NCBI GenBank assembly: GCA_014284505.1
Contig: JAAFYY010000001.1
Coordinates: 5,939,845-6,003,844, forward strand
Source of the DNA: Streptacidiphilus sp. 4-A2
Lineage (GTDB): Bacteria; Actinomycetota; Actinomycetes; Streptomycetales; Streptomycetaceae
Direction: 5' to 3'
DNA length: 64,000 bases
Each line of letters opens with the position of its first letter. Within the stretch, counting starts at the first letter, position 1. The position numbers and the translations under genes are program-made. Positions 46,738 to 56,623 of this stretch are shown here, in pieces. A model generated the notes under the pieces. The model had not been told where the DNA came from and ran no database searches. It saw only the letters and a list, made by a program, of their open reading frames with translations.

Positions 46738-46759
46738 GCCTACTGCGCCCGCAGTAGGC
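46738..46759. promoter_or_regulatory. Perfect inverted repeat upstream of the ABC exporter
   Basis: GCCTACTGC-GCCC-GCAGTAGGC, 9-bp arms, 74 bp before the ATPase start. It is a candidate site for the adjacent LuxR-type response regulator. The 46628-46680 stretch has short TGAGCACCGGC repeats. Confidence 0.55.
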
Positions 46760-46832
46760 CGACGACGCTGCGCCCGGCGGACGCGCCGACCCGGTCCGGA
46801 AGACCAGGGTGGGGGTATGAACGGACACCGCG

Positions 46833-47783
46833 ATGATCGTAGCCAGCAACCTGACCAAGCGTTACGGCGAGAAGACCGCCGTCGATGACCTCTCCTTCAC
46901 GATCAAGCCCGGCATCGTCACCGGCTTCCTCGGCCCCAACGGCGCCGGCAAGTCGACCACGATGCGCATGATCATGGGCCTGGACACGCCGACCACCGGC
47001 AGCGTCACCGTGAACGGCCGCCCCTACGCCGAGCACCCCGCGCCGCTGCACGAGGTCGGCGCGCTGCTGGAGGCCAAGGCCATCCACACCGGCCGCAGCG
47101 CCCGGAACCACCTGCTCGCGCTGGCCGCGACCACGGGCATCGGCGCGCGCCGGGTGGACGAGGTCATCGACCTGGTCGGCCTGCACGAGGTCGCCCGCAA
47201 GCGGGCCGGGGGCTTCTCCCTGGGCATGGGCCAGCGTCTGGGCATCGCCTCGGCGCTGCTGGGCGACCCGGCGACGGTCATCCTGGACGAGCCGGTCAAC
47301 GGCCTGGACCCGGAGGGCATCCTCTGGATCCGCAACCTGCTGAAGGGCCTGGCCGCCGAGGGCCGTACGGTCTTCGTCTCCTCGCACCTGATGAGCGAGA
47401 TGGCGCTGACCGCCGAGCACCTGATCGTGGTCGGCCGCGGCCGGCTGATCGCCGACACCTCGGTCGAGGACTTCACCCGCAGCGCCTCGCGCAATGTGGT
47501 GCGGGTCCGCTCGCCGCACGCCGACCGGCTGCGCGGCCTGCTGCTCGGCCCGGACGTCACCGTGGACGGCACCGAGCGCGACACGCTTGAGGTCACCGGC
47601 CTGGACAGCGACCGGATCGGCACCGTCGCCGCCGAGAACGGCATCACCCTGTTCGAGCTCTCGCCCCAGCAGGCTTCGCTGGAGGAGGCGTTCATGGAAC
47701 TCACCCGCGACGCCGTCGAGTACCACGCCAGCACCACTGCCGCCGCGGGCGAGCCGGTCGGCGCCGGAAGGACCAACGCATGA
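46833..47783 (+). CDS. ABC transporter ATP-binding protein
   Basis: Intact, 316 aa, drives an exporter with the next gene. LTKRYGEKTAVDDLSF, Walker A GPNGAGKST (about residue 35), signature FSLGMGQR (variant of LSGGQ), Walker B VILDEPVNGLDPEG, switch His in SSHLMSEM. The C-terminal 90 residues are typical of CcmA/DrrA-type antibiotic exporters. A spurious ATG at 46817 lies in another frame. Confidence 0.9.
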   Translation: MIVASNLTKRYGEKTAVDDLSFTIKPGIVTGFLGPNGAGKSTTMRMIMGLDTPTTGSVTVNGRPYAEHPAPLHEVGALLEAKAIHTGRSARNHLLALAATTGIGARRVDEVIDLVGLHEVARKRAGGFSLGMGQRLGIASALLGDPATVILDEPVNGLDPEGILWIRNLLKGLAAEGRTVFVSSHLMSEMALTAEHLIVVGRGRLIADTSVEDFTRSASRNVVRVRSPHADRLRGLLLGPDVTVDGTERDTLEVTGLDSDRIGTVAAENGITLFELSPQQASLEEAFMELTRDAVEYHASTTAAAGEPVGAGRTNA

Positions 47784-48598
47784 GCACCGCCACCGCCACC
47801 ACGCTGCGCAAGGAAGCACCGGCCCAGCAGGGGAAGGTCACCCAGCTGCGGGTGATCAACTCCGAGTGGATCAAGCTCCGGACGCTGCGCTCCACCCCGA
47901 TCACGCTGCTGGTCGCGGTCGCGCTCATGGTCGGCCTGGGCATCCTGTTCACCTACCTCCGGGTCAACCACGGCGGCCACCACGGCGACACCTTCAACGG
48001 CGCCGAGATGAGCCTGGCCATGTACCGGCTGGCGCAGCTCGCCGTCGGCGTGCTCGGGGTGCTGCTGATCAGCGGCGAGTACACCACCGGGATGATCCGG
48101 GCCAGCCTGTCGGCCGTGCCCAAGCGGCTTCCGGTGCTGTGGGCCAAGGCCGCGGTGTACGGGGCCGTGGTGCTGGTGCTGATGACCGTGGCCAGCGTGA
48201 TCGCCTTCTACGGCGGCCAGGCGGTGCTCACCTCGCACCACCTGAACGTCTCCATGTCCGCGCCCGGCGTTGCCCGGGTGGTCTTCGGGACCGCGCTGTA
48301 CCTCACCGTCGTCGGCCTGCTGGGCGTCGCCTTCGGCGCGCTGATCCGCAACTCGGCCGGCGCGATCGCCACGCTCTTCGGCGTGCTGCTGATCCTGCCC
48401 GACCTGGCCGACCTGCTGCCCGCCAGCTGGATCCCGAACGTCGTGCCGTACCTGCCGAGCGAGGCCGGCGGCGCGCTGCTCCAGATCGTGCCGGAGTCCC
48501 CGTCGATGGCGCCGTGGAGCGGCTTCGCGCTGATGGCCGGCTACGCCGTGGTGCTGCTCGCCGCCGCGGCCGTGCTGCTCAAGCGCCGCGACGCCTGA
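47780..48598 (+). CDS. ABC-2 type transporter permease
   Basis: Intact, 272 aa, ATG overlaps the ATPase stop (ATGA). Cytoplasmic N-terminus then about six helices (TPITLLVAVALMVGLGILF; LAQLAVGVLGVLLISGEY; VLVLMTVASVIAFYGG; ALYLTVVGLLGVAFGALI; AIATLFGVLLILPDLADLLP; MAGYAVVLLAAAAVLL). ISGEYTTGMIRASL is the conserved ABC-2 element. Substrate unknown. Confidence 0.88.
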   Translation: MSTATATTLRKEAPAQQGKVTQLRVINSEWIKLRTLRSTPITLLVAVALMVGLGILFTYLRVNHGGHHGDTFNGAEMSLAMYRLAQLAVGVLGVLLISGEYTTGMIRASLSAVPKRLPVLWAKAAVYGAVVLVLMTVASVIAFYGGQAVLTSHHLNVSMSAPGVARVVFGTALYLTVVGLLGVAFGALIRNSAGAIATLFGVLLILPDLADLLPASWIPNVVPYLPSEAGGALLQIVPESPSMAPWSGFALMAGYAVVLLAAAAVLLKRRDA

Positions 48599-48618
48599 CC
48601 GGCCGCACCCCACGCACG

Positions 48619-48654
48619 ACGCCGCGCCCCCGGATTCCTCCGGGGGCGCGGCGT
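48619..48654. terminator. Bidirectional terminator hairpin
   Basis: ACGCCGCGCCCCCGGA-TTCC-TCCGGGGGCGCGGCGT, 16-bp perfect stem between convergent permease and endopeptidase genes. Confidence 0.85.
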
Positions 48655-48660
48655 TGTCAT

Positions 48661-48701
48661 CTGCGCGTGGTCACCTGCGCGTGGTCATCTGCGCGTGATC
48701 A
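48661..48701. repeat. 13-bp repeats of CTGCGCGTGGTCA
   Basis: Three imperfect copies between the terminator and the endopeptidase stop. Confidence 0.75.
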
Positions 48702-48716
48702 CGTTCGGCCTGCGGG

Positions 48717-49739
48717 TCAGAAGCGACCGGCGAAGCTGGGGTGTAGTCGGCGATGGTGTCGGTCTTGACGCCGGCGCTGGGGTTGGCGGCCTCGACGTAC
48801 TCGCCGTTGCCGACGTAGATGGCGACGTGGTACGCGTTGGCAGCGGTGCCGTCGGTGGACCAGAACAGCAGGTCACCGGGCTGAAGGGCGTTCATCGAGA
48901 CCGGGGTGGCGGCCGCGGCCTGCTCCTCGCTGGTGCGCGGGATGGAGATCCCGGCCTGGGCCAGCGCGGCCTGGGTCAGGCCCGAGCAGTCCCAGGTGTC
49001 GGGGCCGGTGCCGCCGTAGACGTACTCCTTGCCGAGCTGAGCCTCGGCGAAGGAGATGGCCGCCGCCATGTTGCCGCTGGCGGTCGGCAGGGAGGGGTGC
49101 TGGTGCTGGTGCTGGTCGTGCTGCCGGTCGAGTCGGACGAGCTGCCCGAGCCGGAGGTGCTGCTGGAGCTGTTCGCGGACACCGCGGCGTTGTACGCGGA
49201 CTGGGCCGCGGCCTGGGCAGCGGCGTTGGCCGACGCGCTGGCAGACGCGCTGGACGACGCGTCGCTGCTGCTGGAGGGGGCGCTCGCCGGGGCACTGCTG
49301 CTCGCGGGCACGGTGGTGGTGCTGGAGGCGAGCACGGTGCCGCTGAGGACCAGGTGCTCACCGGGGTAGATCAGGTCCGGGCCTTGGGTCAGCGTGGACC
49401 GGTTGAGCTCGTAGAGGTGCTCCCAGCCGCCGGAGACGTGCTCCCGCTCGGCGATGGTGGAGAGCCAGTCGCCCGCGACCACGGTGTACTCGGCGGGGGC
49501 GGCGTGCCGACGCGGGGTGGTCGCGGCGGTCGGCCGCGCGGCCGTGGCGGTGCCGGAGGTGGCGGCGGAGTCGGCGGAGGGGTGCTGGCGGAAACAGGCG
49601 CGGCCATGGCGCTGGTGGCGCCGACCAGGGGGAGGGCCATGCCGACAACGCCGGCGATTCCGGCCCCGGCGAGCAGACGCTGAGTGGCAGTACGGCGGGC
49701 AGGGGTGGCGCGGTGGCGCCCGTTGCTGGACAGCAGCAT
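48717..49739 (-). CDS. NlpC/P60 peptidoglycan endopeptidase with LysM domain, frameshifts
   Basis: Secreted cell-wall hydrolase, about 340 aa after repair. ATG 49739 after gagagg; signal peptide LLAGAGIAGVVGMALPLVGA, Pro-rich linker. LysM: VVAGDWLSTIAEREHVSGGW and TLTQGPDLIYPGEHLVL. Ser/Ala-rich spacer, then C40 domain: AQLGKEYVYGGTGPDTWDCS with catalytic Cys, GDLLFWS, and AYHVAIYVGNGEYVEA with catalytic His. Frames change near 49520, 49095 and 48748; the last repair gives the family end TPSFAGRF and stop at 48717. Expression is probably controlled by the c-di-AMP riboswitch upstream. Confidence 0.85.
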
Positions 49740-49758
49740 GCTGAAGGGTTCCTCTCCC

Positions 49759-49940
49759 ACGCCTGCGAGGTGAGCTGTCGGATTCGGGCTGGAGTTGCCC
49801 GGCCGTGCGTGCACGGCTTCACCCCTAGCCGCGATGCTGGAATCGCGGCGACTTACCTGGTTCCCCCGCCCCTGCCGTGGTTCGGTGCTTGGGTGCCAAT
49901 GCCTCCGGCGGCAGGACTCGGCGTTCCGGAGGCGTTGGTT
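49759..49940 (-). promoter_or_regulatory. c-di-AMP riboswitch (ydaO/yuaA class)
   Basis: On the minus strand the leader shows the class core in order: paired CCTGCCGCC region, GGGGGAACCAGGTAAGTCGC, GGGGTGAAGCC, GGGCAACTCCAGCCCGAATC and the conserved 3' block CCGACAGCTCACCTCGCAGG. It ends 20 bp before the start codon of the NlpC/P60-LysM gene. In actinomycetes this class precedes wall hydrolases and resuscitation factors, and binding of c-di-AMP turns expression off. Boundaries are approximate. Confidence 0.9.
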
Positions 49941-50099
49941 CCGCATAAGTGCGGATGACGAGCACGCTAGACAGATCAGCACTGAAACTACAAGTCGCTG
50001 TGATCTCGGTCACTCGTCATTCCGGGAATTCTCAGCTTCCCCCGGACTCCGAATCGACCCCAGATGCCGCACTCCCCCACCCGGCCTAATGTCGTACTT

Positions 50100-50113
50100 G
50101 TCCATATATAGAC
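50100..50113. promoter_or_regulatory. AT-rich imperfect palindrome before DHA2 exporter
   Basis: GTCCATATATAGAC, one mismatch pair, 18 bp before the ATG at 50132. Possible TetR/MarR/PadR-type site. Divergent riboswitch gene lies on the other side. Confidence 0.45.
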
Positions 50114-50131
50114 GGATCGGAGTATCCGGCC

Positions 50132-51622
50132 ATGGCACGTATGACCGAAGACGAAACAGCAATCGGCACCCAGGCATCCGGGGAGAACCACCGCTGGTGG
50201 GTGCTCGCGGTGGTCGGCCTCGCCCAGCTGATGGTCGTCCTCGACGCGACGATCGTGAACATCGCCCTCCCGTCCGCCCAACGAGATCTCGGCTTCACCG
50301 ACGCCAACCGCCAGTGGGTGGTCACCGCCTACGCCCTCGCCTTCGGCAGCCTGCTGCTGCTCGGCGGACGCATCGCCGACCTGGTCGGCCGCAAGCGGGT
50401 GTTCCTGATCGGTCTGGTCGGCTTCTCGGTCGCCTCCGCCATCGGCGGCGCCGCGCCCGACTTCGGGGTGCTGGTCACCGCCCGCGCCCTTCAGGGCAGC
50501 TTCGGCGCGCTCCTGGCCCCGGCGGCACTGTCCCTGCTCACCACGACCTTCACCGACCCCAAGGAACGCGCCAAGGCGTTCGGCATCTACGGCGCGATCG
50601 CGGGCACCGGCGGCGCCGTCGGCCTGCTCCTCGGCGGCCTGCTCACCGAGTACCTGGACTGGCGCTGGTGCCTGTACGTGAACCTGCTGCTGGCGGTGAT
50701 CGCCTTCATCGGCGGCACCCGGCTGCTGCACGCGGGCGCGCCCGCCAACCCGCCCAAACTGGACATCCCCGGCACGGTACTGGTCTCACTGGGCCTGTTC
50801 TGCCTGGTCTACGGCTTCTCCAACGCCGAGTCCCACCCCTGGCACACGATCAACACCTGGGGCTTCCTGCTCGCCGGGGTGATCCTGATCGCCGCCTTCG
50901 CCTGGTGGCAGAGCCGGGCCGTGCACCCGGTGCTGCCACTGCGGGTGGTGCTGGACCGCAACCGCGGCGCGTCCTTCCTGGGGATGTTCATCTCCGGCGC
51001 CGGGATGTTCGGCGTCTTCCTGTTCCTGACGTACTACCTCCAGCAGTCACTGGGCTACTCCCCGGTGATCACCGGGGTCGCGTTCCTGCCACTGGTCGTC
51101 ATCATGATCATCACCTCGGTCACCGCGACCAACGTGCTCGTGCCCAGGGTCGGTGCCAGACCGATCGTTCCGGTGGGCATGCTGTTCGGGGCCGGTGGCA
51201 TGGCCTGGTTCACCGCGCTCGGCCTGCACAGCAGCTACGCCGCCAATGTGCTGCCGCCCCTGCTGCTGCTCGGCCTCGGCCTCGGCATGATCTTCGCCCC
51301 GGCGATGTCGCTGGCCACCGCCGGAGTCGAGCCGCACGACGCCGGGGTGGCCTCGGCCATGGTCAACACCAGCCAGCAGGTGGGCGGTTCGATCGGCACC
51401 TCGCTGCTGAACACCCTCGCCACCAGCGCCGCGGCCGCCTACCTGGTCGGCCGGTCGCACACCCCGGCCGCGCTGGCGCAGTCCCAGCTGCACAGCTACT
51501 CCACCGCCTACTGGTGGTCGGCGGGGTTCTTCCTGTTCGGGATGGTCGTCTGCGCGATCCTGTACCCGAGCGGCCGTCCGCCGATCTACAGCGGCGACGA
51601 GCAGGCCCCGGTGCACATGTGA
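50132..51622 (+). CDS. MFS drug:H+ antiporter, DHA2 type
   Basis: Intact, 496 aa, about 14 helices. LAQLMVVLDATIVNIALPSA (helix 1 with the LD and P motifs), GGRIADLVGRKRVF (motif A), LTTTFTDPKERAKAFGIYGA, AGVEPHDAGVASAMVNTSQQ and VGGSIGTSLLNTL (C-terminal DHA2 motif). An export role for a toxic compound is likely; substrate unknown. No linked regulator. Confidence 0.9.
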   Translation: MARMTEDETAIGTQASGENHRWWVLAVVGLAQLMVVLDATIVNIALPSAQRDLGFTDANRQWVVTAYALAFGSLLLLGGRIADLVGRKRVFLIGLVGFSVASAIGGAAPDFGVLVTARALQGSFGALLAPAALSLLTTTFTDPKERAKAFGIYGAIAGTGGAVGLLLGGLLTEYLDWRWCLYVNLLLAVIAFIGGTRLLHAGAPANPPKLDIPGTVLVSLGLFCLVYGFSNAESHPWHTINTWGFLLAGVILIAAFAWWQSRAVHPVLPLRVVLDRNRGASFLGMFISGAGMFGVFLFLTYYLQQSLGYSPVITGVAFLPLVVIMIITSVTATNVLVPRVGARPIVPVGMLFGAGGMAWFTALGLHSSYAANVLPPLLLLGLGLGMIFAPAMSLATAGVEPHDAGVASAMVNTSQQVGGSIGTSLLNTLATSAAAAYLVGRSHTPAALAQSQLHSYSTAYWWSAGFFLFGMVVCAILYPSGRPPIYSGDEQAPVHM

Positions 51623-51661
51623 CTGCGCACCGGGGCCCCGCCCGCCGTCTGCCGGCCGGTC

Positions 51662-53947
51662 TCAGCCGAGCCGGGTGAGCCGGGCCCCGTAGGAGGGCTC
51701 GGCCAGGGCCGACTGGAGCGTGACCGGGATCCGCTGTGCACTGGGACCGGTCCCCACGACCAGGTATCCCACCGACTGCCCGGCCTTGCCGGTGTGCGGA
51801 ATCGCCCCGCCGACGGGCACCAGCGAAACCGGGACGGTGGTGCCCGACCAGCCGACGACGTTCACGTCCTTGGAGGCCACCACCGGAGTCCGGCCGCCCT
51901 CACCGTCGTCCACCAGCCCGACCACCTGACCCTGCCGCACCAGCACCTGCGACTGGAGCACATGCTCCGCGCTGACCAGCAGCTTCTTGCTGGTGGCCAT
52001 CACATTCTGGAGGATGCTGAAGTTCTGACCCAGGGCCGGCTGACCCAGGGTCACCCCGAGCACCGTCTGCGTGGTGCCGCCCACGGTGGTCTGCGCCGCC
52101 CACATCAGGCAGCCCAGCGCCGCCGAGTCGGAGCCGGTCTTGATGCCGATGACACCGTCCTGCCCGAGCAGCGAGTTGGTGTTGTAGGTGGTCACGCCCT
52201 CCGGCGGCACGAACGACTGGGTGCTGACGACCTGCCGGAACACCGGGGTCTCGATCGCCACCTTGGCCAGCTTCAGCTGGTCGTTCGCGGTGCTCCTGGT
52301 GCTGTCCTCCAGACCGCTGGGGTCGGTGTAGGTGGTCTGGGACATCCCCAGCGCCGTGGCCTCGCTCTGCATCCTGACCACGAAGGCGGCGTCGGTCCCC
52401 GCGTCCCAGCGGCCGAGCAGCCGGGCGATGTTGTTGGCCGGGGATCATCAGCATCTGAAGCGCCTGGTACTCGGTCAGCTTCTCGCCCAGGCTGACCTTC
52501 GCCGTGGACTCACCGTCGGTCAGCGCCTTCTGGTAGTCGTCCACCGCCTGCTGGTCCACCACGATGGTCGGACCCTGCTGACCGACGCTCAGCGGGTGGT
52601 CCCGCAGCACCAGGTGCGCCGTCATCACCTTGGTGACACTGGCGATCGGCACCGGCTGCTCCGGGCCGCTGTTGCCGAGCGACCCCAGACCGTCCACCTC
52701 CACCGCGGACTGGCCAGCGGTCGGCCAGGCCAGCGCGGGCGCGGCACCGGCGAAGGTGTAGCTGGACGCGGCGGTCAGCTTCAGCTTCGGCGTCGGCAGC
52801 GGACGCAGCACCTGGACGACCGCCAGGATCACCAGGATGACGCAGAGCAGGCCGCCCCAGAGCCCGATCCGCTTGACCGCGCGGCGCAGCGGCGTCATCG
52901 GCCGACTGCTGAGCGTCGCCAGGATCTCCAGCGCCTCGGAGGTCGTCTCCGGCCCGTCCTCGCCCTCGGGCGCGGCCTGCGGGTCGGTCTGCGGGCCGGT
53001 CTGCGGGTCGGTCTGCGGCGTGGCGGCGGGAACCGGGGTGCCTGGCGCAGGGCCTGCGTGGGCCGCTCCGGCGCGCTCCACAGCGCGGTGGTGGGCGAGT
53101 CCATCCCGGTCACCGCATCGGCGCCGGTGGCCTTCGGCAGGGGCCGGGTGACGGTGAACCAGCCCCCGCTCGGCCCGTCGCCGGTGGCGCCGGCCTCTGC
53201 CCCGGCAGCGACGTCGGGCTCGGGCTCCGTGTCGGCCTCGGGCTCGGCTTCGGGCTCCGCGTCGGCCTCGTTCTCTGCCTCCGCCTCGTCCGCGTCCTCC
53301 GCCTCGTCCGCGTCCTCCGCCTCGGGCTCGCCCTCCTCGGGCAGCTCAGCCTCGACCTCGGTGTCGGCGTCGTCGGCCTCAGCCTCGACCTCGGTGTCGG
53401 CCTCGGCAGTGTCGGCCTCCTCGGTCGCCGACTCGCCGGTCGCCGCCTCAGCGGGCTCCGCCTCTGCCACGTCCTCCGACTCAGCCGCTGCCTCCGGCTC
53501 AGCCTCCTCCTCGACCTCTGGCTCAGCCTCGTCCTCAGCCTCCGGCTCAGCCTCGGCCTCGTCCTCGGGCTTGTCCTCGTCCTCAGCCTCGTCCTCGGTC
53601 GCCGCCGGGGCCGTTTCGGGGCTCTCCTCGCCCGACGCCTCGCCCGACGCCTCCTCGGGGGCCACAACCGCGCCATCCGCGTCGACCGCGCCATCGGCTT
53701 CGTCGGCGTCGGTGTCGCCGGGCGCCGACGTCGTGCTGTCCAACTGCTTCCCGTCCAGGTCCCGCTCGAACTCCCCCATGTCCACGGCGTCGGTGCCCGG
53801 TTCCTCGACGGCCACGTCGTCCACCGTGGCTGTCACCTCCCCTTTTGCCGCCGTGTCGCCGATCCGCTCCACCCTGTCGGGGGACTCGCCCACGTATCCC
53901 AGCCTCCTCGCGCGTTCGATGGGCGCCCGGGAACGGCGCACCGCCAT
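51662..53947 (-). CDS. D-alanyl-D-alanine carboxypeptidase with long acidic N-terminal domain, two frameshifts
   Basis: Low-molecular-weight penicillin-binding protein (S11) trimming peptidoglycan stem peptides, about 761 aa. Residues 40-270 are a cytoplasmic, Glu/Asp/Ala-rich region with EAEPEAED-type repeats, then a transmembrane helix (LWGGLLCVILVILAVVQVL). The catalytic domain outside has SVTK (Ser-x-x-Lys), an ANN motif in the Ser-x-Asn position near 52440 and KTGSDSAALG (KTG box). The end GKAGQSVGYLVVGTGPSAQ fits the C-terminal domain. Frames break near 53050 and 52442. Confidence 0.85.
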
Positions 53948-54148
53948 CAGTTTCCTTCACAGCCCCGAAAACACTGGTACGCGATGCCTCACACCGGCGA
54001 TTCCTCAGTGCGGACGCCCACTCCAGTGCCAGACGTGGGGTTCATACGAGCGGTTCCACAGATCACGGTGTCATGTCACTCTCTAGGCACTCTCGACAGC
54101 GAGGTGTGAGAGGCGTCACTCTGTCTTCATCCACGCGGGGAGGCTTGG

Positions 54149-54989
54149 ATGGGCAAGAGCCGCAGAACAATTCCCGAGGAACTGTTGTTGCTCGCGCTGG
54201 ACCCGGCGACCGGGACCACCGCACAACCGCAGACCTTGACCTCGGGCTGGCCGGAGACAGCTCGTCGAGCTGGCCATGGCCGGACGAATAGTCCCTGACG
54301 GGGACCGGATAGCCGTGGTGAATCCACGGCCCACCGGTGACCCGACACTGGACCACGCGCTGGAACTGCTGCGCAGGCGCGGCAGTGCGGTGCGTGCCGT
54401 GCACTGGATCGGTGGGCCCCGGCTGGGGCTGCGCCAGACGTACCTCGCGCACCTGGAACGGTGCGAGATGGTGCGCGCGGTACCGGGCCAGGTGTGCGGG
54501 GTGCTGCCGACGACGCGATATCAGGCGTCGGACGACTGCACCAACAGTGCGATCAAGGAAAGGCTGGACACAGCCATCCGGACCGGGATCCCCCCGGACC
54601 CCCGGACGGCCGCGCTGGCCGCCCTGGCCCACGCCGTGGGCCTGGGTAAGCATCTCTACCCCGGTAACGAGGGCCGCTCCTCAAGGTCACGGCTACGCGA
54701 CCTGATCAGGTACGACCCCCTGGGCGGGATGGTCGCGCACGCCGTCATGGACGTGCAGAACGGCCTGCCCGCAGCCCAGGTGAGGGGAGGCGCGCCGGTG
54801 AGCAACCGGGCCGTCGCCCGACCGGCGGGGAGACCCCCGCGCTGCCTGGCATGGCAAGGGCGGCAGCCCGCTGACGGCTGGCACCCGCGCACGGACGCAC
54901 ACCCTCGGCCGCCGCCCGCTCCGCGACCACCCTCGCGGGGCGGACGGCGGTCGGTCGTTTGCGCCCCCCGGCCTTATATCAGGAGATAG
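54149..54989 (+). CDS. GPP34 (GOLPH3/VPS74) family protein, frameshifts near the N-terminus
   Basis: Family named after the eukaryotic Golgi phosphoprotein that binds PI4P; bacterial role unknown. ATG 54149 after GGGGAGG. MGKSRRTIPEELLLLALDP, then after two restored bases near 54230-54250 AQLVELAMAGRIVPDGDRIA, LDHALELLRRRG, VHWIGGPRLGLRQTYLAHLE, GLGKHLYPGNEGRSSRSRLR, DPLGGMVAHAVMDVQNG. The region after about 54770 has no family character and may be out of frame, so the true stop is uncertain. Confidence 0.75.
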
Positions 54990-54994
54990 TTGCA

Positions 54995-55020
54995 GGGCGC
55001 GCGTAATTTTTCGTGCGCCC
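54995..55020 (+). terminator. Hairpin after GPP34 gene
   Basis: GGGCGCGCG / CGTGCGCCC with one mismatch and a TAATTTTT loop. Confidence 0.45.
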
Positions 55021-55148
55021 GCTCTTTCCGGTTGCGGGGCCTGATCCGAGCCGATTGCCCCACGCGGGACACCCGGTAGTGGCATCCTGCTGAGCAAGAG
55101 GGATACCAACGAATACCGAACGTCACCCGACCAGAGCCGGAGGACCCT

Positions 55149-56014
55149 TTGTCCTCGTCCGCCACCAGCATCAACCCGACTGTCCGCCGCCGCAGGCTCG
55201 GCGCGAAACTACGTGAACTACGCGAGGAGCGAAAGCTCACCGCCGAGGACGTCGCCCAGCAGCTGCTGGTCTCCCAGTCGAAGATCAGCAGGCTGGAGAA
55301 CGGCCGCCGCAGCATCAGCCAGCGCGACGTCCGCGATCTCTGCCGCGTCTACGCGGTGACGGACGAAAAACTGATCGACGCCCTGATGGCGATGGCCCGC
55401 GAGTCCCGCCAGCGCGGCTGGTGGCATGCCTTCGGGGACGTCCCTTACAGCGTCTACATCGGCCTTGAGGCGGACGCCGTCTCCGCCCGCAACTACGAGT
55501 CGCTGTTCGTCCCCGGGATGCTCCAGACCGCGAGTACGCGGGCGCGGTCATCGCAGGCATCCAGCCGGAGGCACTGCCGGGCCAGAACGAGAAGCGGATC
55601 GAGATCCGCATGCGGCGGCAGGAGGTCATGAACGACCCGAAGAAGCCGCTGCGGATGTGGGCCGTGCTGGACGAGGCGGTGCTGCACCGCGAGGTCGGCG
55701 GCCCGCAGGTGATGCGCGAGCAGCTGGAGCACCTGATCGAGCTGAGCCACAAGTCGCACATCACGGTGCAGGTGCTGCCGTACTCGATCGGCGCGCATCC
55801 GGGGATGAGCGGGACCTTCTCGATCCTGGACTTCGAGGACGAGGCCGACGCCACCATCGTCTATCTGGAGGGGGTGACCAGCGACCTGTACCTGGAGAAG
55901 GAGACGGACGTGACCACCTACTCCACGCTGTACGAGCACCTGCGGGCGATGGCGCTCGGACCGGAGCAGACCCGCGACCTGATCGACCGGGTGTCCAAGG
56001 ACTACGCCCGCTGA
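55149..56014 (+). CDS. Helix-turn-helix regulator with DUF5753 domain (Scr1/BldB-partner type), one frameshift
   Basis: DNA-binding protein of about 288 aa, TTG start 55149 after ggagg. XRE domain: LGAKLRELREERKLTAEDVA and LLVSQSKISRLENGRRSISQ. DUF5753: YIGLEADAVSARNYESLFVP, RIEIRMRRQEVM, LWMVLDEA-like RMWAVLDEAVLHREVGG, SGTFSILDFEDEADATIVYL. Frame change near 55528 (GMLQTAEYAGAVIAG after one base). The DUF397 gene follows 280 bp downstream, as is usual for this pair in streptomycetes, where it resembles a regulatory or toxin-antitoxin-like module. Confidence 0.88.
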
Positions 56015-56070
56015 GCCCGATCCTGAGCCCGACGCCGGGCCCAGGCCAAGGCCCGAGCCCGAGCCGGGCA

Positions 56071-56129
56071 GGGGGTGGCTCCAAGGGGGTGGCTTCGGGG
56101 GTGGCGATCCGGGTGGCGCCGGGGGTGGG
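56071..56129. repeat. G-rich repeat with possible G-quadruplex
   Basis: Five GGGTGG-containing blocks, each GGGGGTGGC or GGGTGGC, separated by 3-5 nt, between the HTH and DUF397 genes on the coding strand. Confidence 0.6.
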
Positions 56130-56295
56130 AAGCGGCAATTGTAGCGAGTGGTTGGCAGTGACGGGACAACTCCGGCGGAATTGAACCCTCTTGGGAACCC
56201 TGCAAGGGCCGGAATCCCGGAATCACAGCTTCCGGAGCAACACTGGAGGCAGATCCAAACCGCGAGCACCGCAAGCGAAACCGGAGTAAGCCTTC

Positions 56296-56507
56296 ATGGA
56301 CCAGAACATCCTCACCGCCGAAGCCGACCTCGCCTGGCGCAAGTCCTCCTACTCGGGTAACGGGAACTGCGTCGAGGTGGCCACGCCCGAGGCCGGCATG
56401 GCCGTCCGCGACTCCAAGGACCCGCACGGCCCGGCGCTCCACTTCAGCGCGAGCGCCTGGACCGCCTTTGTCGCCGATGTCGTCGGCGGCGCCTTCGAGA
56501 CCCCTGA
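56296..56507 (+). CDS. DUF397 domain protein
   Basis: Small partner of the upstream HTH/DUF5753 protein. WRKSSYSGNGNCVEVATPEA, MAVRDSKDP and FSASAWTAFVADVVGGAFET are the whole DUF397 signature. As read the frame stays open to 56673, but restoring one C in the run at 56501 gives a stop after about 70 residues, the normal length. I give that shorter end. Confidence 0.75.
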
Positions 56508-56623
56508 CCGGGCGCTCGGCAACGGCCCGCGCCACACCGGGACCAGCCTGACCGTGCCCCCCCCCTGCCCTCCCGCCGGCAGGGGAAGGGGGCACGCCGC
56601 ACATCAGCCCACGGCACGGCCGC

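Noticed and set aside
55149..56507. Classical toxin-antitoxin system
   Set aside because: The HTH/DUF5753 and DUF397 pair is very widespread in streptomycetes as a regulatory pair; nothing in this sequence shows toxicity.
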